DNA of 64,000 bases from Ypsolopha sequella (Eukaryota; Arthropoda; Insecta; Lepidoptera; Ypsolophidae): assembly GCA_934047225.1 (NCBI GenBank), contig OW204004.1:9676401-9740400 (forward strand). Direction: 5' to 3'. The position numbers and the translations under genes are program-made. Of the stretch, positions 32,633-43,623 are shown one piece after another. The notes below the pieces were generated by a model that was given only the letters and a program-made list of their open reading frames with translations, did no database searches and was not told where the DNA came from. Every line of letters begins with the position of its first letter. The first letter of the stretch is position 1.

Positions 32633-34683
32633 TTACTCTTCTGTAATGTGCTTGCAAAATCATTTTATTTAAAATCCTACAAGCAATAAAATCCCGTGTT
32701 TCGACCACTAAACTGGGGGTTGCGAATACAGATTCTGTAGGGACACATTCTAGTTTATACAAAACATAATATAATACTTTTTGCATCCTTATACGAGAAA
32801 GATAATATGGGCATTTATGTCACATCAAGTAACGTTCTTTGTGTGCGTACTACTATTAAAAAAACGTGTTTTTCTCCAAGGCAGGGGGTGCAAGTGTACC
32901 TCCTTGCACCACTCCCTGGTGTCCATGCGTGTCACTAATAATCGCCGGTGAAACGTGTCTTCTTGTTTCGAAAGGCATACAGATGGCAATACCATCATAC
33001 CATCATCGATGGTCATTTGAAATTGTGCGTTTGACATTATAAGGAACCTTAAATACGCTGTTCAATATTCTAAATTGAGTTCTCTCGGAATCCCAGGTAG
33101 TAATTTGGTAATGGTACAGCAGGCAAGACGGACTTGCTATTAGAGTTTGATCTTTTGTACTACACCTGTCCCCTCTTTAATTCCTGGAGCAGGTATCTGG
33201 CGCACGTGCGCAAGCGCAACGTCCCAGTTTCGCGGCCTCGCGCTTTAAATAACCACCCGATAAATACAAAGGTACAGTCATACAGTATGTTACTTGCTTA
33301 AATATGACATGCTTTGCTGTTCATAATCATGGGCGTACATAAGGAGTGCTGGGGGTTTAGGGAGATCAAACTCCCCTTTCCCCCGAGACATGATGCCCTA
33401 AGCAGTTGCTTAATTTGCTTATGGGCTAATCTGGCACTGTTTCCTTGGCTTTATAAATCTATGAGTTACTATATTTATGGATTTGAGCGTAGAGCGAGTA
33501 ATGAGTGATAGACAATGTACACATTGACTGCTATTGTTTTTAATGCCGTCTGCATATCAATGTGCGAATATAGACGGAGATAGTGTGTAAGTAAGAGGTG
33601 AATACTTCCGGTCGTCATTTATATTCCCAAAAGAAGGGGATAGGGAATGGAACCCACATTTTCTTCTGTCGGTAAAAATAGGTGAAGTTACTATAGGTTC
33701 TTAAAATATCGCTAGTTTATGCCCAGACGCATATAAGCTAAGTCTACCAACTGAGTTTTGAATGCGATCTCTGCCGATTGGCTGAAATTACGGGAGTTTT
33801 TTAAATATTCGCTGCGGATGTCAAATCAATGGTGCAGTGGGGGAGCACTAGGTTTTGATAACTAGACTACCTGTACATCTAATTTTCTATATGCTTGCAT
33901 AAGACGGGAATGACGGTGTACGTAAAAACCCTTACAGGTTTCTGATACACCTTATTATTGTAAAATATGTATTTCTTTTTGGTTATCAAATAAATAAATA
34001 AAATAAAATAAATAAATAACTACGTTTTGGGTTTCGAAACCACGTCAGAAGTTTTTCTTCTTTAATTTAATTTTTATTGTGCTTACAATGTTTAAGGAAG
34101 TCTTTCAAGATAAAGTTAAAAATTAGGTGCGAAGACGAGCGAAGTGAGGAGAAGCGTGTTAGGTTTACATGTCAATAAATTTGGGGAGCCGAGCGAATCG
34201 GAGCGGAGCTAAGCGAGCCCTCTAGTCTTAACAGAATTCATGGTATACGCAAAAATTCTTTTTGTTTTTAAAATCCTGTAGTGGATTTTGCCTCCAAACT
34301 CCGCTAGAGGCAGTTTTTCAACCAAATCAATCTGATATCGGATCCTAAACTCAGTTGGTAGAGTTTATTTAACGGGATACCTGACGCTAGAACATCAACA
34401 ACACCAGGTTTTCTAGGGTTCATTGGAAGAAACTAGGTCTCTCCTCATATTGAAGAAAATATATTTGATTTTAAACTCTCGCATTTCTTGTCCCCTTTTC
34501 GTAAAAAAAGGTAAAAATTGATCGCGGTAGACCCGATTATATATATTATAATATATTTGATTTATCGATCTTTTATCTAGGGATTCCGCCTATAAACAAT
34601 GTAGTAAAATTTATACTTTTGTCAAAAAAAAATGTTTTCCACCCTCTTTTTTTTGTTTTCAAACGTTTGTTTCAAACACACGG
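32633..34683. other. Intergenic stretch, simple repeats only
   Basis: A short (AAAT)n microsatellite lies near 33985-34018. A GAGCGAA/GAGCGGAGC-rich segment at 34130-34215 resembles fragments of unclassified dispersed repeats. AACTCAGTTGGTAGA near 34350 and CTACCAACTGAGTTT near 33746 are inverted and may mark the ends of an old element. No gene was recognised. Confidence 0.35.
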
Positions 34684-34952
34684 TTAAGAGATCAACTTGA
34701 TAAAAAAAAATAGGCAATAGAAATATGAAGGGATGTTACCTAAATCCAATATATTTTTCCCTACGGAATATTTCAGTATTAGCTAAAAACTTGTTGTTTC
34801 GCTGTGTGATCACTAGTATTACGCGTCCAAGAAAAGGAGGCCAAAGAACCAACATATAATCGCCTCTATGAAAAGCAAATAAGGTCTTTGCCATAAGACT
34901 TATTGTGCTTGACGGGTAATAAAAAGGTTGCCAGGGTATGCCATCCTCTTAA
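34684..34952. mobile_element. Possible TTAA-flanked element containing a hairpin
   Basis: TTAAGAGATC at 34684 and a terminal CCTCTTAA ending at 34952 could be the ends of a 269-bp TTAA element. Inside, 34818-34920 is the second copy of the 2650-2746 hairpin (TATTACGCGTCCAAG facing CTTGACGGGTAATA). Confidence 0.35.
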
Positions 34953-35936
34953 GTATATGCTGCCTGGACATATATATAGGTAAGGTAGGTAATTATGAAT
35001 AATTTATGCTGCTTATAAACCAACTTTTTTTTCGTCAGACAGGTAACGTTGTTAAAACTTTACAGGTGCAATTCTGATTTACTTCGGCTGCTGTAAAGTG
35101 TATGCAGATGCGTAGAACCTAAATATACAATAATCTTGGCAACTAGCCACACCCCTAATAATTACCTGAAGTCTGCCAAAATTCCAAATCCGTTGCATCT
35201 CCATTCTGGCATCAAATTATACTACAAATTCTGTGGGACATTCGTGACTAACAGAGAATTATTTGTATGTGATTTCGTGCGTTGGCTGGACTTGGCTGGA
35301 TATTAGAAAACAATGTTATTTAATGATCACACTACGCTAGCTACTTGTTTTTGGCCTTAAGGCGCTACGGAAAAAAAATCGACACTTTAAGAACTTGCAC
35401 ATCTACTTCAGTAAATAAATTTATTGAGTTCGTCGTTCGGCATCCTACCTAATCAGCACGTACAATTTTGCTCTCTGCCTAACAAATAAATAGTGTAGTT
35501 TAAAATCCGATATCATGGACTTTTCTATCAGATTTCGTTAAAGTTAATCTCGTTCCTCTTATAATCAAAAACAGTTTTTAATTTTATTGCGTAATTAAGT
35601 AAATATTCGCAAAAAAGTGTTTGTAACGGTCAAATCATAACAAAGAAGTCAGTTCGCAAACGCTTGTGATTCATCATCACGACGTCGTCGCCAAAACCGG
35701 TCAACAGCGCACACACGCAGCGGGCTCCACACGCACAGGCAAGCTGATATCCAGTGAACATACGTCATTGCGCTGCCGCCACTGCCGCCGCGTACCACCG
35801 ACACATCGACATCGGCGGTGAGTCAACTCAACCGCTACGCTGACTAAACAGCTACGCTGCCGCTACGCCACTGCTACGCATCGTGGGACTGTCTTGTGCG
35901 TGCGTTTGTTTACCGGAAATCCCAATCAGCGATTCG

Positions 35937-37034
35937 ATGTCTAAAGAATCCAAGAGCTCGAGCACTGCTTTAAATAATACTATGGCCAATTTATCTTGTT
36001 TTGGCTGTCGCCTAGCGTTTGAAGAGCAAGACGATCATGTCGTTTGTCGTTGTTATGTCGTTGATAATTGTCACAAACTGTATCATATCCTATGTGCTAG
36101 TGGTCGTATTTTGTCATTAGAAGAGAAAGCATCCTGGATGTGTCCCGAGTGCCAACGTGACTTGAAAAAGGGTGGAGACAATAGTGCTACTCCCGTCGGT
36201 GCCCCCAAGGTAAATTCTATTAACGTGACACTAAGGAACAAAAAACTCCAACCTTTATCTCTTGAAACTGGATCCGATTGTCATAACTGTGAGTACATGG
36301 ATGTCATGGCAGAAGTCCAACAGCTTCGAAGTGATATGTCAATAATCAATGACACTTTGAAGCAGATTCTTGCATCAATGACAGGACAAACTGATGCGTT
36401 GGGGGCTGTCACAACACAGTTGACCTGCATAAATAGGAAACTCGCACGCCTTGAAGCTGATACTCAGCGTGGTTGCAAACAGGTACAAATTGATCCCGCA
36501 CCCAAAAAGATAGCAGTTCACCAGAAAGTTCCCGAGACAACATATGCTTCAAAATTGATTGCTCAACCTCACGGGAAGGGTTCTGTTACTAAGGCCACCA
36601 GTGAAGGAGAACCAATTATCGAAAGCGGTAAAAATGATAACAAAATGCATTCAACCGCTGTGCCCCCTTCTATGAATGCTTCGCATGGTGTGACAATTGA
36701 TAGCCAGAAGAAAAATCGTCATTCTACATCATTAGTATGCACAGCCGGACCTAGCGTTACTACCCTGAAAGCGGTGGAACGCCGAAAGTACTTTCACCTG
36801 TGGAACATGGCATCAGGAGCAGATGAAGTTAAAACATACCTTCAACAGTTTTGTGACAAAGAAGCATTTTCAGTAGAAACTCTGAACCCTAAAGGAGACT
36901 ACAAATCTTACAAGATCGGTGTCTCAGTTCCAATGTATGAAAAATGTTTCTCAACAGAAATCTGGCCTGAAAATGCGAGAGTAAAGGAGTGGATTCCCTT
37001 TCGAGGACCACCCAAGCCTGCGAGCCGAGCCTAA
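35937..37034 (+). CDS. LINE ORF1 protein (PHD-like zinc finger plus RRM-like region)
   Basis: The likely start is the ATG at 35937, because the frame upstream of it opens only with a GTG; this gives 365 residues. Residues about 20-70 hold a Cys/His array (CFGC, then VVCRC, CHKLYHILC and WMCPEC) like the PHD-type finger found in ORF1 of insect CR1 elements. A predicted coiled-coil-prone region (VQQLRSDMSIINDTLKQIL) follows at about 115-160, which in such proteins supports multimerisation. The last 80 residues (RRKYFHLWNM to RVKEWIPFRG) look like a small RNA-binding fold with a conserved WP. ORF1 proteins of LINEs bind the element's RNA to form the retrotransposition particle. ORF2 overlaps its end in the +1 frame. 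Confidence 0.75.
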   Translation: MSKESKSSSTALNNTMANLSCFGCRLAFEEQDDHVVCRCYVVDNCHKLYHILCASGRILSLEEKASWMCPECQRDLKKGGDNSATPVGAPKVNSINVTLRNKKLQPLSLETGSDCHNCEYMDVMAEVQQLRSDMSIINDTLKQILASMTGQTDALGAVTTQLTCINRKLARLEADTQRGCKQVQIDPAPKKIAVHQKVPETTYASKLIAQPHGKGSVTKATSEGEPIIESGKNDNKMHSTAVPPSMNASHGVTIDSQKKNRHSTSLVCTAGPSVTTLKAVERRKYFHLWNMASGADEVKTYLQQFCDKEAFSVETLNPKGDYKSYKIGVSVPMYEKCFSTEIWPENARVKEWIPFRGPPKPASRA

Positions 37035-39927
37035 AACATCAAAGTCATCTAACATCACATTAAGTATCATCTACCAAAACGTCAGAGGTATGAACACAAA
37101 ACTTCAATTCTGGAGACAAAATTTGCTTATGTTGGACCAGCATCTTGTGGCAGTTTCTGAAACGTATCTGAGTGCATCTGTAGAAGATGCTGAAGTTGTA
37201 TGTGGAGGCTGGAGTCTTCTACGACGTGATCGCCCGAAACTAGGTGGTGGGGTACTGCTCGCAGCTCGACCGGGTCTGTCATTAAGAAGACGACGCGATC
37301 TTGAAACAGATGATGGAGAAGATCTCTGGGCGTCTATCACTTTTCATAATGTGGACTTCAATATTTGTGTTTTTTATATACCACCAAAATCGTCAGATAA
37401 TGTCTACCTAAAATGGTTCCAAAATTTAGAAAATCATATTGAAGATCTAAGTAATGTTATAGTCATTGGTGACCTTAATCTCAACAGTGCATCCCTTAAT
37501 ATTTCAAATTATTATGGTTATTTTTTAAATATTTGTGGTCTGTCAGAGAGGAATGAAATTGCTAATGTGTTTGGAGGAAAGCTAGATGTAGTTTTGCTGG
37601 CTGATGGTGTGGGTGGGGTCTCCGTGAGTGAGGCGGAGTGTGGAGGTTTAGTACCGCGTATAGATCTTTACCATCCCCCGCTGGACATTGCCATACCCCT
37701 TTGTGGGCTGCACTGTGCTCTCGGCTCTAATTACGTCGATGCCAGCAACATTGACAATAACCACGACTGGAACTTTAGTAGGGGTGATTATGTACTACTA
37801 CATAAGTTGATGTCCGAAGTCTCGTGGGATGTAGTTCTGCAACAATATGATGTAGACGATGCCGTGGATTCCTTTTATAATATTATGTACGGTATTCTTG
37901 ACCAGTGTGTTCCTAAAAAAAAGAGATCTGATACACGCAAAAGACAATATCCAGTGTGGTTTACAGCTGATATTATAGGGGACCTTAGTCGTAAGGCATC
38001 TCTGCATCGTACTTGGAAGTCAACAAGGAATGCAGAAGTATACGCAAATTTCAGTGCACTTAGAGCAGGGTTAAAAGTTCGTATGTCATTGGCCTATGAG
38101 TCGCATATGCGCGAGATTGAAGAAAATATCAAATTCAATCCACGAGCTTTTTGGAAACACATTGCCAGCTTAAAGTCAAAGGGAGGTTTTGTACCTCATG
38201 TGTTCCACGAAGGAAAGGAGTATACGGGAGCAGAAGCAGCATCTGCGTTTGCCAATTTTTTCGCAAGTGTGTTCCTTCCGAGCACACCCATGTTAGATTC
38301 GGACCAAATCAATAGCTCGGACAACACCGGGGACTCCAAGTACATTGATATAAACCAGATACATGCTGCTGAGATTGAATTGGCTTTGAAACGTCTTAGG
38401 GCTAGAAGTTCTATTGGTCCAGATGGTTTACCCCCATATTTGCTCAAAACCTATGTAGACCAACTTAAGGTCCCGTTGGTATACATTTATAACCTTATTC
38501 TGACAACAGGTAAATATCCTGCAAAGTGGAAGATCTCACGCGTGACGCCGATTCCCAAAACCAGGGACACTTCTTCAGTTGCCGAGTACAGACCCATAGC
38601 CAACTTATGTTCCCCAGCAAAAGTCTTCGAATCAATTGTGCACAAGAAGATTTATCCACAAGTACAACCTTTTTTGAGTGACTCCCAGCACGGTTTCAGA
38701 AGTCATCGTTCTGTAGACACCAACCTTTTGACACTTGTTGACATGGTCTCAGGATTAATGGATGAGCGTGTGCAAGCGGATGTCATTTATTTGGACTTTA
38801 AAAAAGCGTTCGATAGAGTTGACAACGATGTACTTCTGAGAAAATTGTGCAATATTGGTTTATCTCCAAGACTTTTGCGATTTTTCGCAAATTATCTGAG
38901 TGACCGGAAACAGTACGTAAAACACGGTTGTTTCGAGTCGAAACCGTACTTGACGCGTTCAGGAGTGAGCCAAGGCTCTATTCTTGGTCCGCTTCTTTTT
39001 GTGATCATGATTAATGACCTCGATGCCGTGCTTCGTCATACTTCATGCCTTCTGTATGCAGATGACCTAAAGTTAGTCAGGGGCATTAGTCAGGATTATG
39101 ATAGCAAGTTGCTTCAAAACGATCTCAACGCTGTCTATCTCTGGAGCCTGGAAAACAAACTGCATTTTAACCCCGATAAGTGCTGTGTAATGTCTTATAC
39201 ACGATCCCCTCAGCCAAAACATTTTTATTACACTTTGGGTGATGCGAATATTGCACGCGTTTATTCGGTTAAGGATCTAGGTGTCACTTTTGATACTCGG
39301 CTCAATTTTCATGACCATGTGGTGAACCTAGCAGCAAATTGTTTTAGACGGCTAGGGTTCGTTATGCGAAACTGCAGGGACTTGCAAGACCTGAAGACCA
39401 TTCAGCTTCTCTTCACGTCGCTTGTTAGGACCAAGCTCGAGGCGAGTTCTGTGATATGGAACCCATATGAGAGCACATACACTCTTATAGTAGAAAAGGT
39501 GCAAAAAGCTTTCCTACGTTACCTATATAAAAGAAAGTTCGGTTACTACCCTTTTATGTATCCCACCCCTTTTCTCCTAGGTACGCTCAATTTGAACTCA
39601 CTGGACGTCAGGCGCAATACGGACTTATTGGTTCAGGTGTGCCGTATTTTGCGGGGTGACTCTGACTGCCCCAAACTTGTAAACGCTGTAACCTCGCTTT
39701 TTGCACCCAAAAATTACAGTCGCGCGCGTAGTCACAAGCTGCTACACGTACCCACCGTTAGAACCATGGCGCGACGTCGTTCCCCGCTTCCGCGCGCTCT
39801 GGAGGGCCTAAACACACTGCTGTCAGCAAATCCAACGTGTGATCTGTTTGCTGATAGTTTGATGAACGTGTTTCGTGAATGTCTGAGGTTATGTGAGAAA
39901 GATGCAAAAAAGAGTAGTATTGTGTAA
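36985..39927 (+). CDS. LINE ORF2: AP-like endonuclease and reverse transcriptase
   Basis: The first ATG (37090) lies inside the endonuclease: the frame is open back to 36985 and reads IIYQNVRGMNTK across it, the conserved first strand of EEP/AP-like nucleases. ORF2 is therefore probably reached by frameshift or reinitiation. Endonuclease motifs follow: SETYLS, RRDRPKLGGGV, VIVIGDLN and a YHPPL histidine. Reverse transcriptase motifs are complete: RPIANLCSPAKVFE, QHGFRSHRS, DFKKAFDRVD (motif A), GVSQGSILGPLLF (motif B), CLLYADDLKLV (motif C) and LGVTFD. The C-terminal about 150 residues are basic, without RNase H. The enzyme nicks target DNA and copies the element's RNA in place (target-primed reverse transcription). 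All catalytic residues that I can check are present. Confidence 0.85.
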   Translation, partial: RSGFPFEDHPSLRAEPKTSKSSNITLSIIYQNVRGMNTKLQFWRQNLLMLDQHLVAVSETYLSASVEDAEVVCGGWSLLRRDRPKLGGGVLLAARPGLSLRRRRDLETDDGEDLWASITFHNVDFNICVFYIPPKSSDNVYLKWFQNLENHIEDLSNVIVIGDLNLNSASLNISNYYGYFLNICGLSERNEIANVFGGKLDVVLLADGVGGVSVSEAECGGLVPRIDLYHPPLDIAIPLCGLHCALGSNYVDASNIDNNHDWNFSRGDYVLLHKLMSEVSWDVVLQQYDVDDAVDSFYNIMYGILDQCVPKKKRSDTRKRQYPVWFTADIIGDLSRKASLHRTWKSTRNAEVYANFSALRAGLKVRMSLAYESHMREIEENIKFNPRAFWKHIASLKSKGGFVPHVFHEGKEYTGAEAASAFANFFASVFLPSTPMLDSDQINSSDNTGDSKYIDINQIHAAEIELALKRLRARSSIGPDGLPPYLLKTYVDQLKVPLVYIYNLILTTGKYPAKWKISRVTPIPKTRDTSSVAEYRPIANLCSPAKVFESIVHKKIYPQVQPFLSDSQHGFRSHRSVDTNLLTLVDMVSGLMDERVQADVIYLDFKKAFDRVDNDVLLRKLCNIGLSPRLLRFFANYLSDRKQYVKHGCFESKPYLTRSGVSQGSILGPLLFVIMINDLDAVLRHTSCLLYADDLKLVRGISQDYDSKLLQNDLNAVYLWSLENKLHFNPDKCCVMSYTRSPQPKHFYYTLGDANIARVYSVKDLGVTFDTRLNFHDHVVNLAANCFRRLGFVMRNCRDLQDLKTIQLLFTSLVRTKLEASSVIWNPYESTYTLIVEKVQKAFLRYLYKRKFGYYPFMYPTPFLLGTLNLNSLDVRRNTDLLVQVCRILRGDSDCPKLVNAVTSLFAPKNYSRARSHKLLHVPTVRTMARRRSPLPRALEGLNTLLSANPTCDLFADSLMNVFRECLRLCEKDAKKSSIV

Positions 39928-40399
39928 TTATTTGTTATTTGTATTTGTAAATAAATGTTATTTGTAAATTATTTTAGTAGGTATAGCGTATTAGATTTAA
40001 GTATCTGTAAAGCTGTACTGTAAATGTATTAAATAAATAAATTTTGATAAAATAATAAATTCTAGGGACCTGTTAAAACAGAAACGCAATTGGAGAAATT
40101 CGGCTCGATAGAAATATTTATTGAAATGTGGTCTTTTCGACACCAATTCTCCTGGTATGACAATTTAGAATGACATATGGACTGCAATTATATTTTATTA
40201 GATGGGTTTTAACGGTATCTAGGACCTGGTTAAACGAAATTTTGATAGCATCTTTAGTACATTTTAAATCAATAAAAAACTGACTTTTTGCTACTTTGCC
40301 ACGAATCTGTCCCTCTTGCACTGACGGTTTTTTCGCATATGGAGTAACAGGGACGCTAAAACTTTTACATATCGCTTTAACTGTGTATTGTGCCAAACA

Positions 40400-40600
40400 T
40401 ACTTATTATAGAGTTAAATGAGACTTGAGGATAATTCATGATTTATATAAAAATGGCTCACACTGGGCTGAGTGTGAGGCGTAACGTCGTCGCCTAAACG
40501 TCTTCACTCGCCCAGATGAAGGCAGTCTAAATCTGCTGAAACTGGTCGGCTTTCCCGACTATAACACTTATTGAGGTGAGCCGTTTTTATATAAAACATA
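40400..40600. repeat. Hairpin element ending in ATTTATATAAAAA-GGCTCAC
   Basis: GATTTATATAAAAATGGCTC near 40439 faces GAGCCGTTTTTATATAAAAC near 40577. The right half (CAGTCTAAATCTGCTGAAAC to GAGCCGTTTTTATATAAATC) recurs at 61293-61370. There it is followed by the inverse of this copy's left flank (ATCCTCAAGTCTCATTTAA), so the element extends about 40 bp beyond the hairpin. Confidence 0.55.
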
Positions 40601-40976
40601 CTTATTAGTATATACTACATACAAGATGACATTAATCTGTGTGTTAGGTTTCTTATAATCTTACATAACCTAACCTAGTAATATTGTATTTTCACGGCTA
40701 TGACAATTTACCTGCGACATACCTATGTAAAATGTACGGGTTCCAACAAAGTAGATGTATTCTGTTTGAAAATACATTTAATTGGACTTCATTAGATATT
40801 AAAACTGTGACGTCATCGAAGATTTCTTGTGTTTCAGAGGCCCCAGGTTTTTACGAGGTCTTTACCTACAGTTTCATTACTAATTTCAACTATGAGAGTT
40901 TCATGCTTAAATAAGCCAGTCATAAATTTTTTATATAGGTAGTTCTAAAGTGCCCATAACTGAATTTTTTTATATA

Positions 40977-41370
40977 TTAGGTCTTTACATATGAAATTGC
41001 CGTTTTCAAGAGAGAATATGAAGGAAACTCAATTTTCAGCCTACTAACATTTTTGCATTTTTTTTAGGAATGATAAATCCAAATTGTGTTATTTCTTTTG
41101 TGTATGAATGAGACAACATTAAGCTAACAGCGACATTAATTTAATTTTATCTTGAATCTTATCATGAAAATGGATGGCATTTAGGACTAACGGTTTTTGA
41201 ATATTTAATTCTAATTATCAAACTGGCAATAAAAACAAAGTTTAATACGTAGATGTAAAACCTTGAAATCAACATTCAAACAAAAAACAAATAATGGAAC
41301 TAGCTATTGAATTACAGGAATTATGAGCTCTGTGAGGAAATTTCGGCAATATCGTATGTAAAGACCTATT
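40977..41370. mobile_element. MITE with TAGGTCTTTACATATGAAATTG ends, copy 1
   Basis: Its ends (TTAGGTCTTTACATATG and GTATGTAAAGACCTATT) are inverted and sit in TA-rich DNA. A second copy of almost the same length is at 57214-57610. Shared inner words include AGACAACATTAAGCTAACAG and TGAATTACAGGAATTATGA. Probably moved by a TA-targeting transposase, but the target duplication is ambiguous. Confidence 0.6.
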
Positions 41371-41634
41371 ATATATATAAATATATTCATAAATAGTGCC
41401 CATAACATATTGACTTTGGACTAAAAAATGTATTTTTATCTTGGCTACCTACTTTTTGTTGTTTTTTATGTTTCTGTAAATGTCCTATGCATATTATTAT
41501 TATTAATTATTGTTAAATTTTAAATTGTACAGCGCATTGGATATATCTGTAATGCTGCGCAATACTATTGATAAATAAATAAATTGTAAATGAACTTTTT
41601 ATATAACCAACCAACCTAATCAACAGCTTTTGCC

Positions 41635-41770
41635 CGCGCTGATTTAGTTTGCATTTTTCCGGGATAAAAAGTAGCCCGGCCCATTAAATATCTCTATGCA
41701 AAAAATCACGTCAATCCGTTGCTCCGTTGTTGCGTGAAAGAAGGACAAACCAACGCACTTTCGTTTTTTT
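41635..41770. repeat. Degenerate dispersed repeat (TCCGGGATAAAAAGTAGCC type)
   Basis: The phrase TCCGGGATAAAAAGTAGCC followed by AATCCGTTGCTCCGTTG and GTGAAAGAAGGACAAACC is a motif that I know to be widespread in arthropod genomes. Here it directly precedes the Helitron copy. Confidence 0.4.
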
Positions 41771-41776
41771 TAAACA

Positions 41777-41947
41777 CTAGCGACCCGCCCAGCTTTACAC
41801 GGGCATGTATTATACATATAAACCTTCCTCTTGAATCACTCTATCTATTAAAAAAAACCGCATCAATATCCGTTGCGTAGTTTTAAAGATCTAAGCATAC
41901 ATAGGGACAGACAACGGGAAGCGACTTTGTTTTATACTATGTAGTGA
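41777..41947 (-). mobile_element. Non-autonomous Helitron, copy 2 (171 bp)
   Basis: On the minus strand it begins TCACTACATAGTATAAAACA and ends in the hairpin region followed by GCGGGTCGCTAG, with A and T flanks. It is a short form of 16101-16784 lacking the internal 500 bp. It lies about 290 bases upstream of the first exon of the host gene. Confidence 0.7.
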
Positions 41948-42234
41948 TTTAGATAACTAAACCGAAAACGTTGCAGAAATCATAACCAGAACTTCAACCA
42001 CCTGTTTATAAACTTTTCTTCACATAAGTTTATCGTAATAACCTGACCTTGCCCATCACTGATCAGACCCAAGGTTCACAAAAACTGTTTACACCAGCGC
42101 CATCTGACTTGGATACACAAGTTTTAGCCGTGATCTCATCGGTTTCAGAACGCCGCATTTCGACTGCAACGAAACAGGTGGAGTGTCGATTGTGTTGATG
42201 GAGTGCTGATTCCTGGTGAAACGGGTTTTTGAAG

Positions 42235-42248
42235 ATGGCTGAAAATGG
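42235..42248 (+). CDS. Host gene, coding exon 1 (MAEN-G)
   Basis: ATGGCTGAAAATGG is followed by the donor GTATGT at 42249. It encodes M-A-E-N plus two bases of a glycine codon. The ATG has a favourable GAAG|ATGG context. The two leftover bases join exactly with the single base offered by the exon at 46610, which is the main support. The transcript start is not fixed: a TTTCAG at about 42141-42146 could be an acceptor for an upstream untranslated exon, or the promoter could lie just upstream (TTTATAAAC near 42006). Confidence 0.6.
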
Positions 42249-42328
42249 GTATGTATTAAATTAAACGTAATGGATTTTACTTTGATTTTTCGAGAAAAAC
42301 TTGACGTGAAGTCTGATGAAGGTCGCTC

Positions 42329-42794
42329 TTAAGGCCCTTAATACCGCCAAATGAGTACTTTCTAAAGCCTACTCCTCTTTTATGGCCAAACCAAAAATAT
42401 TGAAAAAATGTATTATGGATTATCAACTCTAGGACAACATATGCAACATTTTTTCTTTTTTGTACCACCAAAACTTCTATATGAAAAATTTTTTTAACTC
42501 AATGGTGTTTTTTTGGCTTGAATTTCCTACTGCTCCTAAGCGGCTTAGGTGATTTAATTCATTTATACTTTGATAGATAGATAAACTTGATAGCTATAAA
42601 TATAACATAGAATTATTCAATCGAACAATGACGCCCATGTGAAAAGTATTATTTTCTCCTATTTTGCCCTTTCAAGGACGCAGCGAGCGTCGTAACAGCC
42701 ACCACGCATTGTGCACTGATGTGAACGCTATTTCAATGTCGTTTCCGTCGATATTCATACAGACAAACATCGAGCTGCTAATTTGGCGACGGTA
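42329..42794. mobile_element. TTAA-flanked MITE, family B, copy 2 (466 bp)
   Basis: Reverse-orientation copy of 828-1295, starting TTAAGGCCCTTAATACC and ending GGTAATCGCCTTAA. It sits in intron 1, about 80 bases after coding exon 1. Confidence 0.65.
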
Positions 42795-43623
42795 ATCGCC
42801 TTAAGTTTGACCAAAACGTCGTTAAATTTAAGTGAGTCTTAGTTGTAATGTCGATTTCGTTGTGATGTCCATGTCGCGAAGCCTAATTTGGCTTGCGAAT
42901 TTAACTTATTTATATAATATACGTACCTGCACTTTATAGTGCACACGTATCTGACTGTCTGGTCTAAACTATTATTTCTAAAATATAATGATTGTATTAA
43001 TCTGAATCGGGCTCCCAAAACCCCTGTGACCTCCAACGTCCCCTTACAGTCACCCCAATCCTCACAGCTAGTCTGATAAAATACTGATTGTCTTGATAAC
43101 ACTGATACAATCGCCGCAGCGATATCATACTCATTTTTACTGCTAGATACAAGCTTTCAATTCTAATCTATCTGTTCCTGAATATGTACTTTTCACTAAG
43201 CAGAGTGAACATGTTCTGAGTCACCAATGATCCTTTTACCATTGAAACACAAAATCATTGATTATTCCTTCAACTCCAAATTATGGCTGACCGTCAATCA
43301 ACGTGACAGTGTTGCCACCTTCCTCCTGCCGGTGCCGTGTTAAGTGCAATGAGGTAAAAATTATTAATTCGATAATGAGAAATGATTTTACGCAAATTTA
43401 ACTCGCGATATTCGCGACAGTCCACTCACCCTAATTTTAGTAATAATAAGATAATTCGCTCCATGTCTGCGTCCAAGTTTCCTATTTTATGCGATTTATA
43501 ATAAGAGCTGCCATTAGGTAGATTGACTTGCGGACGACTGTACAATGAAGTTTAATTTATTAATCCAAAACTCATAAACCAGTGATCAAATTTATTTTTG
43601 ATATTTAGTTATTAGTTATTATA
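42795..43623. other. Intron 1 sequence, nothing recognised
   Basis: Unique-looking AT-rich intronic DNA. No exon with matching phase or recognisable repeat end was seen. Confidence 0.35.

Larger units (their letters stand above)
35426..40061 (+). mobile_element. CR1-like non-LTR retrotransposon, apparently intact (about 4.6 kb)
   Basis: It has a 5' leader of about 510 bp that is GC-rich towards its end, an ORF1 with a PHD-like finger, an ORF2 with endonuclease and reverse transcriptase, and a short 3' end with AATAAATAAA-type repeats in place of a long poly(A). No stop or frameshift interrupts either ORF. The borders are set from the match of both flanks to the MITE copy at 18684, and are good to within about 10 bases. 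Absence of an RNase H domain and the short 3' repeats favour the CR1 clade; a related L2 or Jockey placement is not excluded. Confidence 0.75.
35357..40380. mobile_element. TTAA-flanked MITE, family A, copy 6, split by a LINE
   Basis: The left piece, TTAAGGCGCTACGG to about 35425, and the right piece, about 40062 to TAAAACTTTTACATATCGCTTTAA at 40380, together match the reverse of the element at 18684-19109. The LINE at 35426-40061 separates them. A short part of the MITE near the break point is missing, so the insertion was accompanied by a small deletion. Confidence 0.65.

Noticed and set aside
35883..35936. Upstream extension of LINE ORF1
   Set aside because: The extension opens with GTG and precedes a good ATG at 35937; it is treated as leader.
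37104..38447. Minus-strand open frames opposite LINE ORF2
   Set aside because: They are shadows of the reverse transcriptase ORF, which has clear motifs on the plus strand.
42312..42340. Another CTGATGA as a hammerhead core
   Set aside because: No GAAA follows at a suitable distance and no stem I partner exists, so it is a chance heptamer.
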